From: UBA2779 sp965232165
GTDB lineage: Bacteria; Spirochaetota; Spirochaetia; DSM-2461
Reading direction: 5' to 3'
Assembly (NCBI GenBank): GCA_965232165.1
Contig: CBDDOY010000001.1
Coordinates: forward strand, 1,860,001-1,924,000
DNA length: 64,000 nucleotides
Below the pieces are notes generated by a model, which worked only from the letters and a program-made list of their open reading frames with translations, had not been told where the DNA came from and ran no database searches. The translations under genes were made by a program, and so were the position numbers. Shown here piece by piece: positions 1 to 7,859 of the stretch (the stretch's first letter is position 1; the number at the start of each line of letters is the position of its first letter).

Positions 1-361
1 TCCGGTAGTATAGTCGCGATTTCGCACACTTCAATGTAGCAACGGGATGCCCCTTGTAAACCGACCCGTGGATGACCGGGTTATAAACCAAATTTCCGCA
101 AGCCCGAGTTGTGTAAACCAACGGGCCGTGCTCTCTCCCCGCTCTCGGCGTTAGAGAGCGTGATCGGGGTTGAGAAGGGTGCCGAGCACCCCCAAGAGTG
201 ATCTCTGGGGTCAATTTTCGAGAGCCAGGAGGGCGGTGCTCTCGTGCAGCGGTGAGCGCAAAAGGCAGCGATTCCAGGCCCTTAACGACGAAAGCCCGCC
301 CGATTAATCCGGACGGGTTTTCTGTAAACCAAACTGTGCTTCGGTTCGCACAGGATTTTTT
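1..361. other. Intergenic, no gene seen
   Basis: No convincing coding sequence is visible. The longest plus-strand open frame starting near 198 runs through the tRNA on the opposite strand and is not believable. The string TAAACCA recurs near 84, 114 and 324. A GC-rich imperfect hairpin lies at about 297-317, followed by a short T run, and could act as a terminator. Nothing more can be supported. Confidence 0.5.
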
Positions 362-437
362 TGGCTCCCCCGGACAGACTCGAACTGCCGACCTAGTGGT
401 TAACAGCCACCCGCTCTACCGACTGAGCTACAGGGGA
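362..437 (-). tRNA. tRNA-Asn (GTT)
   Basis: Read on the minus strand, a full cloverleaf is visible. The acceptor stem TCCCCTG pairs with CGGGGGA, the D arm contains AGCTCAGTCGGTAGAGC, the anticodon loop is CTGTTAA with anticodon GTT, and the T arm is GGCAG-TTCGAGT-CTGTC. The discriminator base is G and the CCA end is encoded (362-364). GTT decodes AAC/AAU, so this is tRNA-Asn. It stands alone with no neighbouring tRNA in view. Confidence 0.95.
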
Positions 438-1577
438 TCAAGAACAGAAACAAAACTACTCAATTTTCCGATTCCTGTCAATTCCTTTCCTAGAGTTCCC
501 ATCTCAGAACAACAACTGGTATATCTCATTGCCAAGATTCCCATTGTCTTCTTGTGTTCAACCGTGAGACTTGCGCCTCTCAAAGAGTCTCCATCCCCAG
601 CCACATTTCATTTTTTTCGGTCATTCCGGGTAAAATCCTGAAAAACTCGAATGATGCCGTAGATATCGGATTCAACAGAGAATTCCGGAGCACGGGGCGA
701 GACGGTTCAATCTATGGCTTACAGGTGACACTGACGGTGAAGTGCAGAACCTCTTCTTTGATTCCTAGAGAGCGGTGAGGCCAATAGCGGGAAATTTCCG
801 CAATAAGTCTGTACAAAGATGGTCCATGCTCCATAGCTCTTAACGACGGCCTTGAATCCGTCGATGGCGTGTTCTTCTCATGCCCCCCTCGGCACTCCTG
901 CTCAAACTTATCACGTATGCGGCCAAGTGATCACTAGGCTGTGCACCTCAAAAGGCGGAAATCCCACGAAAATCCTGGTCTTCGAAAGCATCGGCGAACA
1001 GCCTATAAACGCACGGTATTCCTTGATAGTCCCATTTTCAAACCTGACGGCCTGCATCATTTTCTCAGCGGACTGATCCGATGTTTAAGACTCATTGTAG
1101 GAGCCCTCCCCCTCGGGCTTTGCGGAGGGGGGGCGAGTTATAATCCCAAGCTGCGGCTGAGATAAAAAATCCTCCTGTATAAGAAGTGATGTCAAAACCA
1201 ATACAAAGGGGAGATGCCCTATGATTCATACTGTAGCAGAAAACAGGTTTAAGAAAGATACAGATACGTGGTCTGTACTGGAAAATACGCATTGAAGGGA
1301 CTCAAAGGATGTTGCTCCAGGCCATAGGAAATTGAGTCGATGAGTTCATCAGATATGCCGCTGAAGACATGCCGAGTCAACAGTTCAATGGAGCCGGGTC
1401 TGCCGTGTATTGATTGCCGACCGGGAAATGAGTATTATCTAGCCATAGACACCTCTTCAATACACCCGGAAAGCTTGCCTTTCCCTCCGGCGAATAACGG
1501 TGCCATTCTCAGCGTGCTCCAAGCAAGCTCACAGAAGGCCGGGCACTCGCTGAAGAAAAGATGATCAGGAGCATCAC
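438..1577. other. Long intergenic stretch
   Basis: No protein is recognised in these 1.1 kb. Several open frames of 60-75 codons exist on both strands, but none has a good ribosome site or family resemblance. One at 1340-1564 (plus) ends just upstream of the next gene and cannot be excluded. A perfect 7-bp hairpin lies at 1108-1131 (CCCCCTC paired with GAGGGGG) and could be a terminator or a repeat remnant. Confidence 0.4.
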
Positions 1578-2363
1578 ATGCGGTTTAAGTCCATGTTCTG
1601 GATTCTCAATGTATTAGTGCTTTTAGCCCTCTTGCTGGCTGCCCTGGCCTCACTGTTCTTCTTCGACAGGGTTTACGTAGCATTCTATTGGCAAAGAATG
1701 TGGGTGTTTACCACCTTTTTCGTCATCCTGATAGGATTTCTCGATTACTTCTTCATTCGGAACTGGCGGCTATTCGATCTATTGGGAAAAGAAGACTGGC
1801 CCGCCCTTCTTGCCTGCCTGGAGGAATACATCTATGTCAAAGGGAAACTCAACAGACAATACGCCAATCTGTTGATAAACACCGCCCTTTCGGTATCCAA
1901 TTTCAGTTCGGTGAGAAAACTGGAAAGCGAGGTGAGACATAAAAAGCCTGCCCTATTCCCCAGCCTTGGAGTGGCGCTCGGCATACCCTTGCTCATCGAG
2001 CAGAATAACCAGGCCATAGCGGAGTTTTATCAACCTCTTGCCGATAACAAACGAACATTGAGACGAGATCTGGCACAGTGGTGCTGCCTTGATGCCGTTG
2101 GCAGTCAAGACGACACCGGGCTTATAGCCTTGCTGAACTCGAAGGATCCGTCAGTCAGGCTATTAGTCCTTGACACCCTCGAAAAGAAAAGAGCAAAGCT
2201 AAGCGATGAAGAAAGCGCATTGATCGACAAGGCCAAAATTCAAATTCGTACCGCCCTGTCGGGTAATAAGGGAGAGCAGATGCTGCGGCGTTCGCGTGAA
2301 AGTCATTTTTTGACCATGGTGATGGCCTCCCGTATCAACACGGCAAAGGAGAAACTGCTATGA
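1578..2363 (+). CDS. Two-TM membrane protein upstream of gltX
   Basis: The product has 261 residues. Residues about 7-28 and 41-60 are strongly hydrophobic and form two membrane segments, leaving a soluble C-terminal domain of about 190 residues inside or outside the cell. That domain is helix-rich, with no motif I recognise. The stop codon overlaps the start of gltX by four bases (ATGA), so translation is probably coupled and the gene likely heads a gltX-glyS-tyrS operon. I infer a conserved membrane protein of unknown function. Nothing in the sequence shows what it does. Confidence 0.7.
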   Translation: MRFKSMFWILNVLVLLALLLAALASLFFFDRVYVAFYWQRMWVFTTFFVILIGFLDYFFIRNWRLFDLLGKEDWPALLACLEEYIYVKGKLNRQYANLLINTALSVSNFSSVRKLESEVRHKKPALFPSLGVALGIPLLIEQNNQAIAEFYQPLADNKRTLRRDLAQWCCLDAVGSQDDTGLIALLNSKDPSVRLLVLDTLEKKRAKLSDEESALIDKAKIQIRTALSGNKGEQMLRRSRESHFLTMVMASRINTAKEKLL

Positions 2364-3883
2364 GTGTCCGCGTTCGTTACGCACCTTCCCCGACCGGATT
2401 GCAGCACATCGGCGGAATCCGAACCGCCTTGTTCAATTACTTCTTCGCCAAGGCGAACAAAGGCCGATTCATACTTCGTGTGGAAGACACAGACCAGGGG
2501 CGAAGCACCCCTGAAGCCCTTGAAGACCTGTATGACAGCCTCAACTGGCTGGGCATAGAGTATGATGAAGGCCCCGGCAAGGAGAGAGACTGCGGTCCCT
2601 ATGTGCAGTCCAAACGGTTAGCGATATACAGGGACAAGGTGACAGATCTGATCAAGAGTGGAAATGCCTACCCCTGTTTCTGCACGCCCGAAAGACTGGA
2701 TCGCCTCAGACAATCCCAGAAGGCCGCCAAAAGCGATATCGGCTATGACAGAAAATGCCGGAACCTGTCGAAAGATGAAAGCCTTTCCCGCCTGGCCTCG
2801 AATGAACGGCATGTGATTAGGCTCAAGGCGCCTCTTGAAGGAAAAACCGAGTTTGTCGATCTTCTTCTAGGCCGAACAGGGCGCAAAAACAAAGACATCA
2901 ATCCCGATCCGGTCATCCTCAAGACTGACGGTTTCCCTACCTACCATCTTGCCAACGTTATCGACGACCACATGATGGGAATCACCCACATCATGCGCGC
3001 ACAGGAATGGATACCCTCCGGACCGCTTCATGTATTGATTTACAAGGCATTCGGCTGGCCGACGCCCCATTACTGCCATCTTCCCATGGTTATGGGCAAG
3101 GATGGACAGAAGCTATCCAAGCGCCATGGGGCCACCGCTCTCACTGAATTCCGCCGTGCCGGCTACCTTCCCGAGGCGTTGATTAACTTCATCTCCCTGT
3201 TAGGATGGGGCTATGACGATAGCCGGGAATTTTTTACCATGGATGAACTCTGCGAACTCTTCAGCCTTGAAAAGATCAACAAGTCCCCGTCCGTCTTTGA
3301 TTACCGCAAACTTGAATGGTTCAATGGGCAGTACATCCGCATAAAAGAACCGTCGGCGCTTAAAACCGAACTCAAGTCTATATTGACGGAGGACCGGCTA
3401 ATATCCAATCCGCCGACGATGGCGGAAGAAAATACCTTTGAGGGGGCCTTCCCCATCATTCGAGAACGCTTGAAACGGCTCAAAGAGGTTTCTCCAATGT
3501 TGCGGTTTCTCTTTACAGACCCGGGGATTGGGTCAGTGGAGGATGCCATCCCTAAGAAGATGGATGGTCCGACCGCCGCCGCCGTCTTGAAAACCGCAAT
3601 GAAACTCCTATCAGAAGCAAAGGCTGTGCCGTCAATTCAGGATAACGAAGCCTGTGCGCGATGGGATGAGGAGCGTGAGGCCGAATTCAGGGCGGAATCC
3701 GAACGCCGGGGCTGGAAGATTGGAACGATGATGCAGCCCCTTCGCCTAGCCGTCACGTCCAGCAAAATCAGCCCGCCCCTGTTCCCTGCAATACGCTTAC
3801 TCGGCATCAGACAGTCCCTGGAGCGGGCAGATCGATTGATCGGCGAACTTGAGAAACTGCCGTCCCTTGTCCCTGAAAAATGA
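2360..3883 (+). CDS. gltX: Glutamyl-tRNA synthetase
   Basis: The enzyme charges tRNA-Glu with glutamate in the cytoplasm. It is a class I synthetase of 507 residues, a normal length. The N-terminus has the signature RVRYAPSPTGLQHIGGIRTA, with the HIGH-type motif as HIGG, as is usual in GltX. Further on come RVEDTD and the KLSKRHGA form of the KMSKS loop (about residue 253). The C-terminal part is the helical anticodon-binding region. The start overlaps the preceding gene's stop, and the start codon gives MSVRVRYAPSP, as in spirochaete homologues. Whether it is discriminating or also charges tRNA-Gln cannot be read here, because no gatCAB genes are in the window. Confidence 0.97.
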   Translation: MSVRVRYAPSPTGLQHIGGIRTALFNYFFAKANKGRFILRVEDTDQGRSTPEALEDLYDSLNWLGIEYDEGPGKERDCGPYVQSKRLAIYRDKVTDLIKSGNAYPCFCTPERLDRLRQSQKAAKSDIGYDRKCRNLSKDESLSRLASNERHVIRLKAPLEGKTEFVDLLLGRTGRKNKDINPDPVILKTDGFPTYHLANVIDDHMMGITHIMRAQEWIPSGPLHVLIYKAFGWPTPHYCHLPMVMGKDGQKLSKRHGATALTEFRRAGYLPEALINFISLLGWGYDDSREFFTMDELCELFSLEKINKSPSVFDYRKLEWFNGQYIRIKEPSALKTELKSILTEDRLISNPPTMAEENTFEGAFPIIRERLKRLKEVSPMLRFLFTDPGIGSVEDAIPKKMDGPTAAAVLKTAMKLLSEAKAVPSIQDNEACARWDEEREAEFRAESERRGWKIGTMMQPLRLAVTSSKISPPLFPAIRLLGIRQSLERADRLIGELEKLPSLVPEK

Positions 3884-3935
3884 AGATGCTATGGTAAGGT
3901 GCCCGTAAGCATTGATTTGCGAAGAAGGAAGTTTC

Positions 3936-5315
3936 ATGACCCAAAAACAAAATGCCTTTAACACAGCCAACGAACACAGCGCCTCAATGGAAAAAATCGT
4001 TTCTCTCTGCAAGAGAAGGGGTTTTGTCTATCCATCGAGTGAAATCTATGGAGGGCTTTCGGCAACCTGGGACTACGGGCCATTGGGAGTTGAGCTGAAG
4101 AAGAACATCCAGGAAGCATGGTGGAAGGAAATGGTACGGCGTCACGACAACATCGTCGGACTCGATGCTGCCATAATGATGCACCCCCGTACATGGGAAG
4201 CCTCGGGGCATGTGGAAAATTTTACTGACCCCCTGGTGGATTGCAAACAATGCAAGACACGTTTCAGGGTCGATCACCTGGAAGAAATCCGAGCCGAAAA
4301 AGGTCTCGAAGACAAGAACTGTCCGGAATGCGGCGGGGAATTAACCGAACCGCGACAGTTCAATCTGATGTTTACCACCCATATGGGCCCGGTGGCCGAT
4401 TCAGCTTCCATCATCTACCTCCGGCCAGAGACGGCACAGGGCATCTTCGTGAATTTCAAGAACATCGTGGACACCTCCAGAGTGCAGATACCATTCGGCA
4501 TCGCCCAGGTAGGCAAGGCTTTCCGCAACGAGATTACCACGAAGAATTTCATATTCCGAACCTGCGAATTCGAGCAGATGGAAATGCAGTACTTCGTGAA
4601 ACCCGGCACTGAAGACGAAATCTACGAGGAGTGGAAAAACAAACGTCTCAACTGGTACAAAGAATGCCTCGGCATCAGCCCCGAACGCCTTCGATTCTCG
4701 CAACATGGCCCGGATGAACTGGCCCACTACGCCAAGGTGGCATTCGACATCCAATACAATTATCCCTTCGGCTGGCAGGAACTAGAAGGCATCCATTCCC
4801 GCACCGATTATGATTTGGGGAGACATGGTGAATTCTGCGGCAAGAAAATCACCTATCTCGACCCTGTGGACAACAGCCGTTATGTGCCCTATGTCATCGA
4901 AACATCCTCCGGACTGACCCGAAGCGTTCTGGTAGCCCTGATGGATGCCTACCACGAGGAAAACATAGGAGAGGAAAGGCGCACCGTGCTTCATCTGCAT
5001 CCCGACATCGCACCCGTGAAGGTGGCGGTCTTCCCTCTGGTTAAGAAGGATGGCTTATCCGAACTCGCCCGGAAAGTAGAAATGGAACTCCGTGAGGACT
5101 GCGCTACCTTTTACGACCAGGGAGGCGCCATTGGCCGCCGTTATCGCAGGATGGATGAAATAGGCACCCCGTTCTGCATTACCCTGGACTACGAAACCAA
5201 GGAAAACAACACGGTGACACTGCGGTTCAGAGATTCCATGGAACAGGTGAGGGTGCCGCTGAATAAAATCCCCCAGGTCATACGGGACGAAAGCCGGAAA
5301 TACATCCGTACTTGA
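3936..5315 (+). CDS. glyS: Glycyl-tRNA synthetase, single-chain type
   Basis: This is a class II synthetase of the dimeric single-polypeptide type (459 residues), not the bacterial alpha2-beta2 type. The N-terminus has SSEIYGGLSATWDYGPLG. A zinc-ribbon-like insertion with CKQC and CPEC lies at about residues 103-138, and RPETAQGIFVNF is a class II active-site segment. The C-terminal 100 residues form the anticodon-binding domain (DIAPVKVAVFPLVKK). I choose ATG 3936 over TTG 3912 because GAAGAAGGAAG sits just ahead of it. The gene lies between gltX and tyrS on the same strand, only 7 bases before tyrS, so these synthetases are probably co-transcribed. Confidence 0.95.
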   Translation: MTQKQNAFNTANEHSASMEKIVSLCKRRGFVYPSSEIYGGLSATWDYGPLGVELKKNIQEAWWKEMVRRHDNIVGLDAAIMMHPRTWEASGHVENFTDPLVDCKQCKTRFRVDHLEEIRAEKGLEDKNCPECGGELTEPRQFNLMFTTHMGPVADSASIIYLRPETAQGIFVNFKNIVDTSRVQIPFGIAQVGKAFRNEITTKNFIFRTCEFEQMEMQYFVKPGTEDEIYEEWKNKRLNWYKECLGISPERLRFSQHGPDELAHYAKVAFDIQYNYPFGWQELEGIHSRTDYDLGRHGEFCGKKITYLDPVDNSRYVPYVIETSSGLTRSVLVALMDAYHEENIGEERRTVLHLHPDIAPVKVAVFPLVKKDGLSELARKVEMELREDCATFYDQGGAIGRRYRRMDEIGTPFCITLDYETKENNTVTLRFRDSMEQVRVPLNKIPQVIRDESRKYIRT

Positions 5316-5322
5316 AGAATCC

Positions 5323-6546
5323 ATGAAAAACGTCATTGATATATTGAAGGAAAGGGGATTCTTCCAGCAGTGCACCGATGAGGCCGGTCTGCGGCACCGA
5401 CTCAATCAAGAACCCCGGACTTTTTACGTCGGGGTGGATCCCACCGGCCCCTCATGTCATATCGGTCACATCGTCCCGCTCTACGCATCGGCCCATCTCC
5501 AGCGGGCCGGTCACACACCCATTATCCTAATGGGCGGAGGCACGGCCCTCATCGGCGATCCTTCAGGCAAGATGGAAATGCGGAAAATGATAGACCAGGT
5601 TCAGATTACCAGGAACATCGAGAGCATGAAGCGACAACTCGGCCGGATCATCGATTTTGAGAACTCCAATGCCATCGTCGTGAACAACGCCGACTGGCTT
5701 ATACCTCTCAATTACATCGAATTCCTCCGCGACATCGGACAGCACTTCAGCGTCAACCGCATGCTTACTTTCGAGGCTTACCGTCAACGTCTGGAAAAGG
5801 GATTATCCTTTCTCGAATTCAACTACCAGCTTCTCCAGTCCTATGACTTCCTCGAACTCTACAGGCGTTATAACTGTCTGCTGCAGATAGGAGGAGACGA
5901 TCAGTGGGGCAACATCGTTGCAGGCATGGAATTGATACGCCGAATGGAAAGAGCAGCCACCTTCGGGCTAACCTTCCCTCTGATTACCCGCTCCGACGGT
6001 GCGAAGATGGGCAAGACAGAAAAGGGTGCGCTGTTTCTCGACGAAACGCTTACTCCCGTATATGACTTCTTTCAGTACTGGCGCAATGTACCGGATGATG
6101 ATGTCGAACGCTTTCTCCTTCTTTTCACCTTCTTGGATGCAGAAGAATGCAGGGATCTCGGGACGGCTTCGGACATCAACGCCTCTAAGGAACGGCTTGC
6201 CTACGAGGTCAGCCAAATCATACACGGCCAACAGAAGGCCGTCGCGGCTCGGGATGCCGCACGGTCGGTGTTCAGCGGCGATGGCGATGAAAGCGGCATA
6301 CCGGCGACACGGCTGACCTCAGCCCAATTTGACGAGGGCATAGGCATTGTCGATTTATTCGTGATGACCGGGCTGTGCCCCTCCAGAAGCGAAGCCCGGC
6401 GCCTAATCCAACAAGGCGGCGCTAGGATTAATCGAGAAAGAATTGACAACATGGAAACGATGATCGCATCCTCCCACATCATTGACGGCAAGATAATCCT
6501 CAAGGCCGGGAAGAAACGATTTCATCGTATCGATGTGGTGGAATAA
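5323..6546 (+). CDS. tyrS: Tyrosyl-tRNA synthetase
   Basis: This class I synthetase of 407 residues attaches tyrosine to tRNA-Tyr. The HIGH motif appears as CHIGH (about residue 46) and the KMSKS loop as KMGKTEKG (about residue 228). QIGGDDQWGNI is the tyrosine-binding segment typical of bacterial TyrRS. The last 70 residues form an S4-like RNA-binding domain (CPSRSEARRLIQQGGARIN). The KMGKT variant is found in other bacterial TyrRS. It is the last gene of the plus-strand synthetase cluster, and the convergent SPOR gene ends 12 bases after it. Confidence 0.96.
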   Translation: MKNVIDILKERGFFQQCTDEAGLRHRLNQEPRTFYVGVDPTGPSCHIGHIVPLYASAHLQRAGHTPIILMGGGTALIGDPSGKMEMRKMIDQVQITRNIESMKRQLGRIIDFENSNAIVVNNADWLIPLNYIEFLRDIGQHFSVNRMLTFEAYRQRLEKGLSFLEFNYQLLQSYDFLELYRRYNCLLQIGGDDQWGNIVAGMELIRRMERAATFGLTFPLITRSDGAKMGKTEKGALFLDETLTPVYDFFQYWRNVPDDDVERFLLLFTFLDAEECRDLGTASDINASKERLAYEVSQIIHGQQKAVAARDAARSVFSGDGDESGIPATRLTSAQFDEGIGIVDLFVMTGLCPSRSEARRLIQQGGARINRERIDNMETMIASSHIIDGKIILKAGKKRFHRIDVVE

Positions 6547-6558
6547 CGCGCTGCCCGC

Positions 6559-7266
6559 CTATTGCCATCCTATATTGCGGGTGACAGGCGCAATGACAAC
6601 AAAGCTTGATTCATACCCGGGAATCTTGCGTACCGTCAGCGCATAATACTCGGCCTCACTGCGGCGGGAAAATGCCCCAAGCCGAATACGATATCTCGGT
6701 GTTCCATTCACATTCCTGACTTGGACGATGCTGGACAGACCCTTCGCCGCCAGTTCATCTCGAATATCCTCGGCCCTTGATTGATCTTCGGAGGAGAACA
6801 CTTGAATCCAATAGGCATTCTCGGTTATCTCTCTGCGCTTTGCGGTATTCACAGGGAGGATAAGGGTCTTTGGCTGTTTCACCGCCTGCTTCTTTGGGAC
6901 GACATCCGACTTCGATGCTACTGCCTTCTTCGTTGCAGATTCAACAGTCTGCACCGCCTCCAATTCCACCTTAGGAATCGCGCCGTCACCGTTATAGTTG
7001 ATTAACAGTGCCGTCTCTTCCGTCTTTTTCGCTTTCGGGGATTCCTGAAGCGGCGGATAAGCGGTGCCTTCACGGGCCCAACTGATGGGATCAAAGCTAT
7101 CTGCAGGCGGGTTTTCCTGTTGAAAAGAAAGGACTGTGCCAAGATCAAAGCTCTGCCCTTCCTTCTTCTGCATCAGCAGCAATCCGGCGATTAAGGCGAC
7201 TGATAGCACACCAAGCACGCTGAGCACTATCATCAGATTCGAGTCATTCTTTGTTTCGATTGCCAT
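6559..7266 (-). CDS. Membrane-anchored SPOR-domain protein
   Basis: The product has 235 residues. A single hydrophobic segment at about residues 12-29 anchors it in the inner membrane with a short cytoplasmic head. A low-complexity linker rich in Lys, Val and Pro follows. The C-terminal 80 residues (from about 150) match the SPOR fold, with AYWIQVFSSEDQSRAEDIRDE and later RYRIRLGAFSRRSEAEYY. SPOR domains bind denuded peptidoglycan glycan strands, commonly at division sites, so a cell-wall or division role is likely. It is the last gene of the minus-strand series fliS-orf-polA-coaE, starting one base after the coaE stop. Confidence 0.85.
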   Translation of the reverse strand: MAIETKNDSNLMIVLSVLGVLSVALIAGLLLMQKKEGQSFDLGTVLSFQQENPPADSFDPISWAREGTAYPPLQESPKAKKTEETALLINYNGDGAIPKVELEAVQTVESATKKAVASKSDVVPKKQAVKQPKTLILPVNTAKRREITENAYWIQVFSSEDQSRAEDIRDELAAKGLSSIVQVRNVNGTPRYRIRLGAFSRRSEAEYYALTVRKIPGYESSFVVIAPVTRNIGWQ

Positions 7267-7267
7267 A

Positions 7268-7855
7268 TTATCCCTCTATATGACAAAGAATCTCCTCCAG
7301 CCTATGCCTGGTTCGGCCTAGGTTTCCAGAATTCTTTATGCTATAGGTTTCGGCGTATGGGGAAAAAAGTTTAGGTTTCAGCTTATTCTGACTCTTAAAA
7401 CGTGCCTTGATTTCATTCCATGGCCGGCCATCCCGCGCCATAACCCGTTTTCGCCGCTGTCTCCGGGATGCATGCACCCATAAGATGGCATCGCAACGCT
7501 GCGGCAAGGCCGTCTTGTGCAGGTTGATCGCGTGAATGGCAACCGAAACCGAAGTGTCAGCCGCTAACCATCCAAGAGTTTCCCTTTCAATCAGCGGATA
7601 GGTGATGGATTCGAGTTTGCGGAGCAGCGGGGGGCAGTTGAACACCTTGGCGCCGAGGCTTCGCCTATTGATCTTCCCCTCTGCATCAATAACCTCAGAA
7701 CCGAATTCCGATTCGATGACCACGGCATTCTGATCAAGTATCTGATGAGCTAATGAATCGAGATCAAGTGTTCTCCATCCCCTTTCCTCCAAGATGGAAG
7801 CGATGAGATTCTTACCCGCTCCCATCTTACCGGCAATGCCAAGAATCAGAGGCAT
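7268..7855 (-). CDS. coaE: Dephospho-CoA kinase
   Basis: CoaE phosphorylates dephospho-CoA, the last step of coenzyme A synthesis. The P-loop at the N-terminus is GIAGKMGAGKN: the usual Ser/Thr after GK is Asn, a variant I associate with spirochaete CoaE. The segments LDLDSLAHQIL and AINLHKTALPQRCDAILWVHA fit the nucleotide-kinase fold. Length is 195 residues, normal for the family. The open frame extends 50 codons further upstream into polA, but ATG 7855 is the sensible start because the P-loop must lie near the N-terminus. It begins 4 bases after the polA stop, so the two are coupled. Confidence 0.9.
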   Translation of the reverse strand: MPLILGIAGKMGAGKNLIASILEERGWRTLDLDSLAHQILDQNAVVIESEFGSEVIDAEGKINRRSLGAKVFNCPPLLRKLESITYPLIERETLGWLAADTSVSVAIHAINLHKTALPQRCDAILWVHASRRQRRKRVMARDGRPWNEIKARFKSQNKLKPKLFSPYAETYSIKNSGNLGRTRHRLEEILCHIEG

Positions 7856-7859
7856 GGGT

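Noticed and set aside
84..331. Recurring TAAACCA words upstream of the tRNA
   Set aside because: Three short, unevenly spaced matches are too few to define a repeat family.
198..641. A 147-codon open frame on the plus strand
   Set aside because: It reads through the tRNA-Asn gene on the other strand and has no family resemblance.
1340..1564. A 74-codon open frame ahead of the gltX operon
   Set aside because: No ribosome site or homology was seen; mentioned in the gap entry only.
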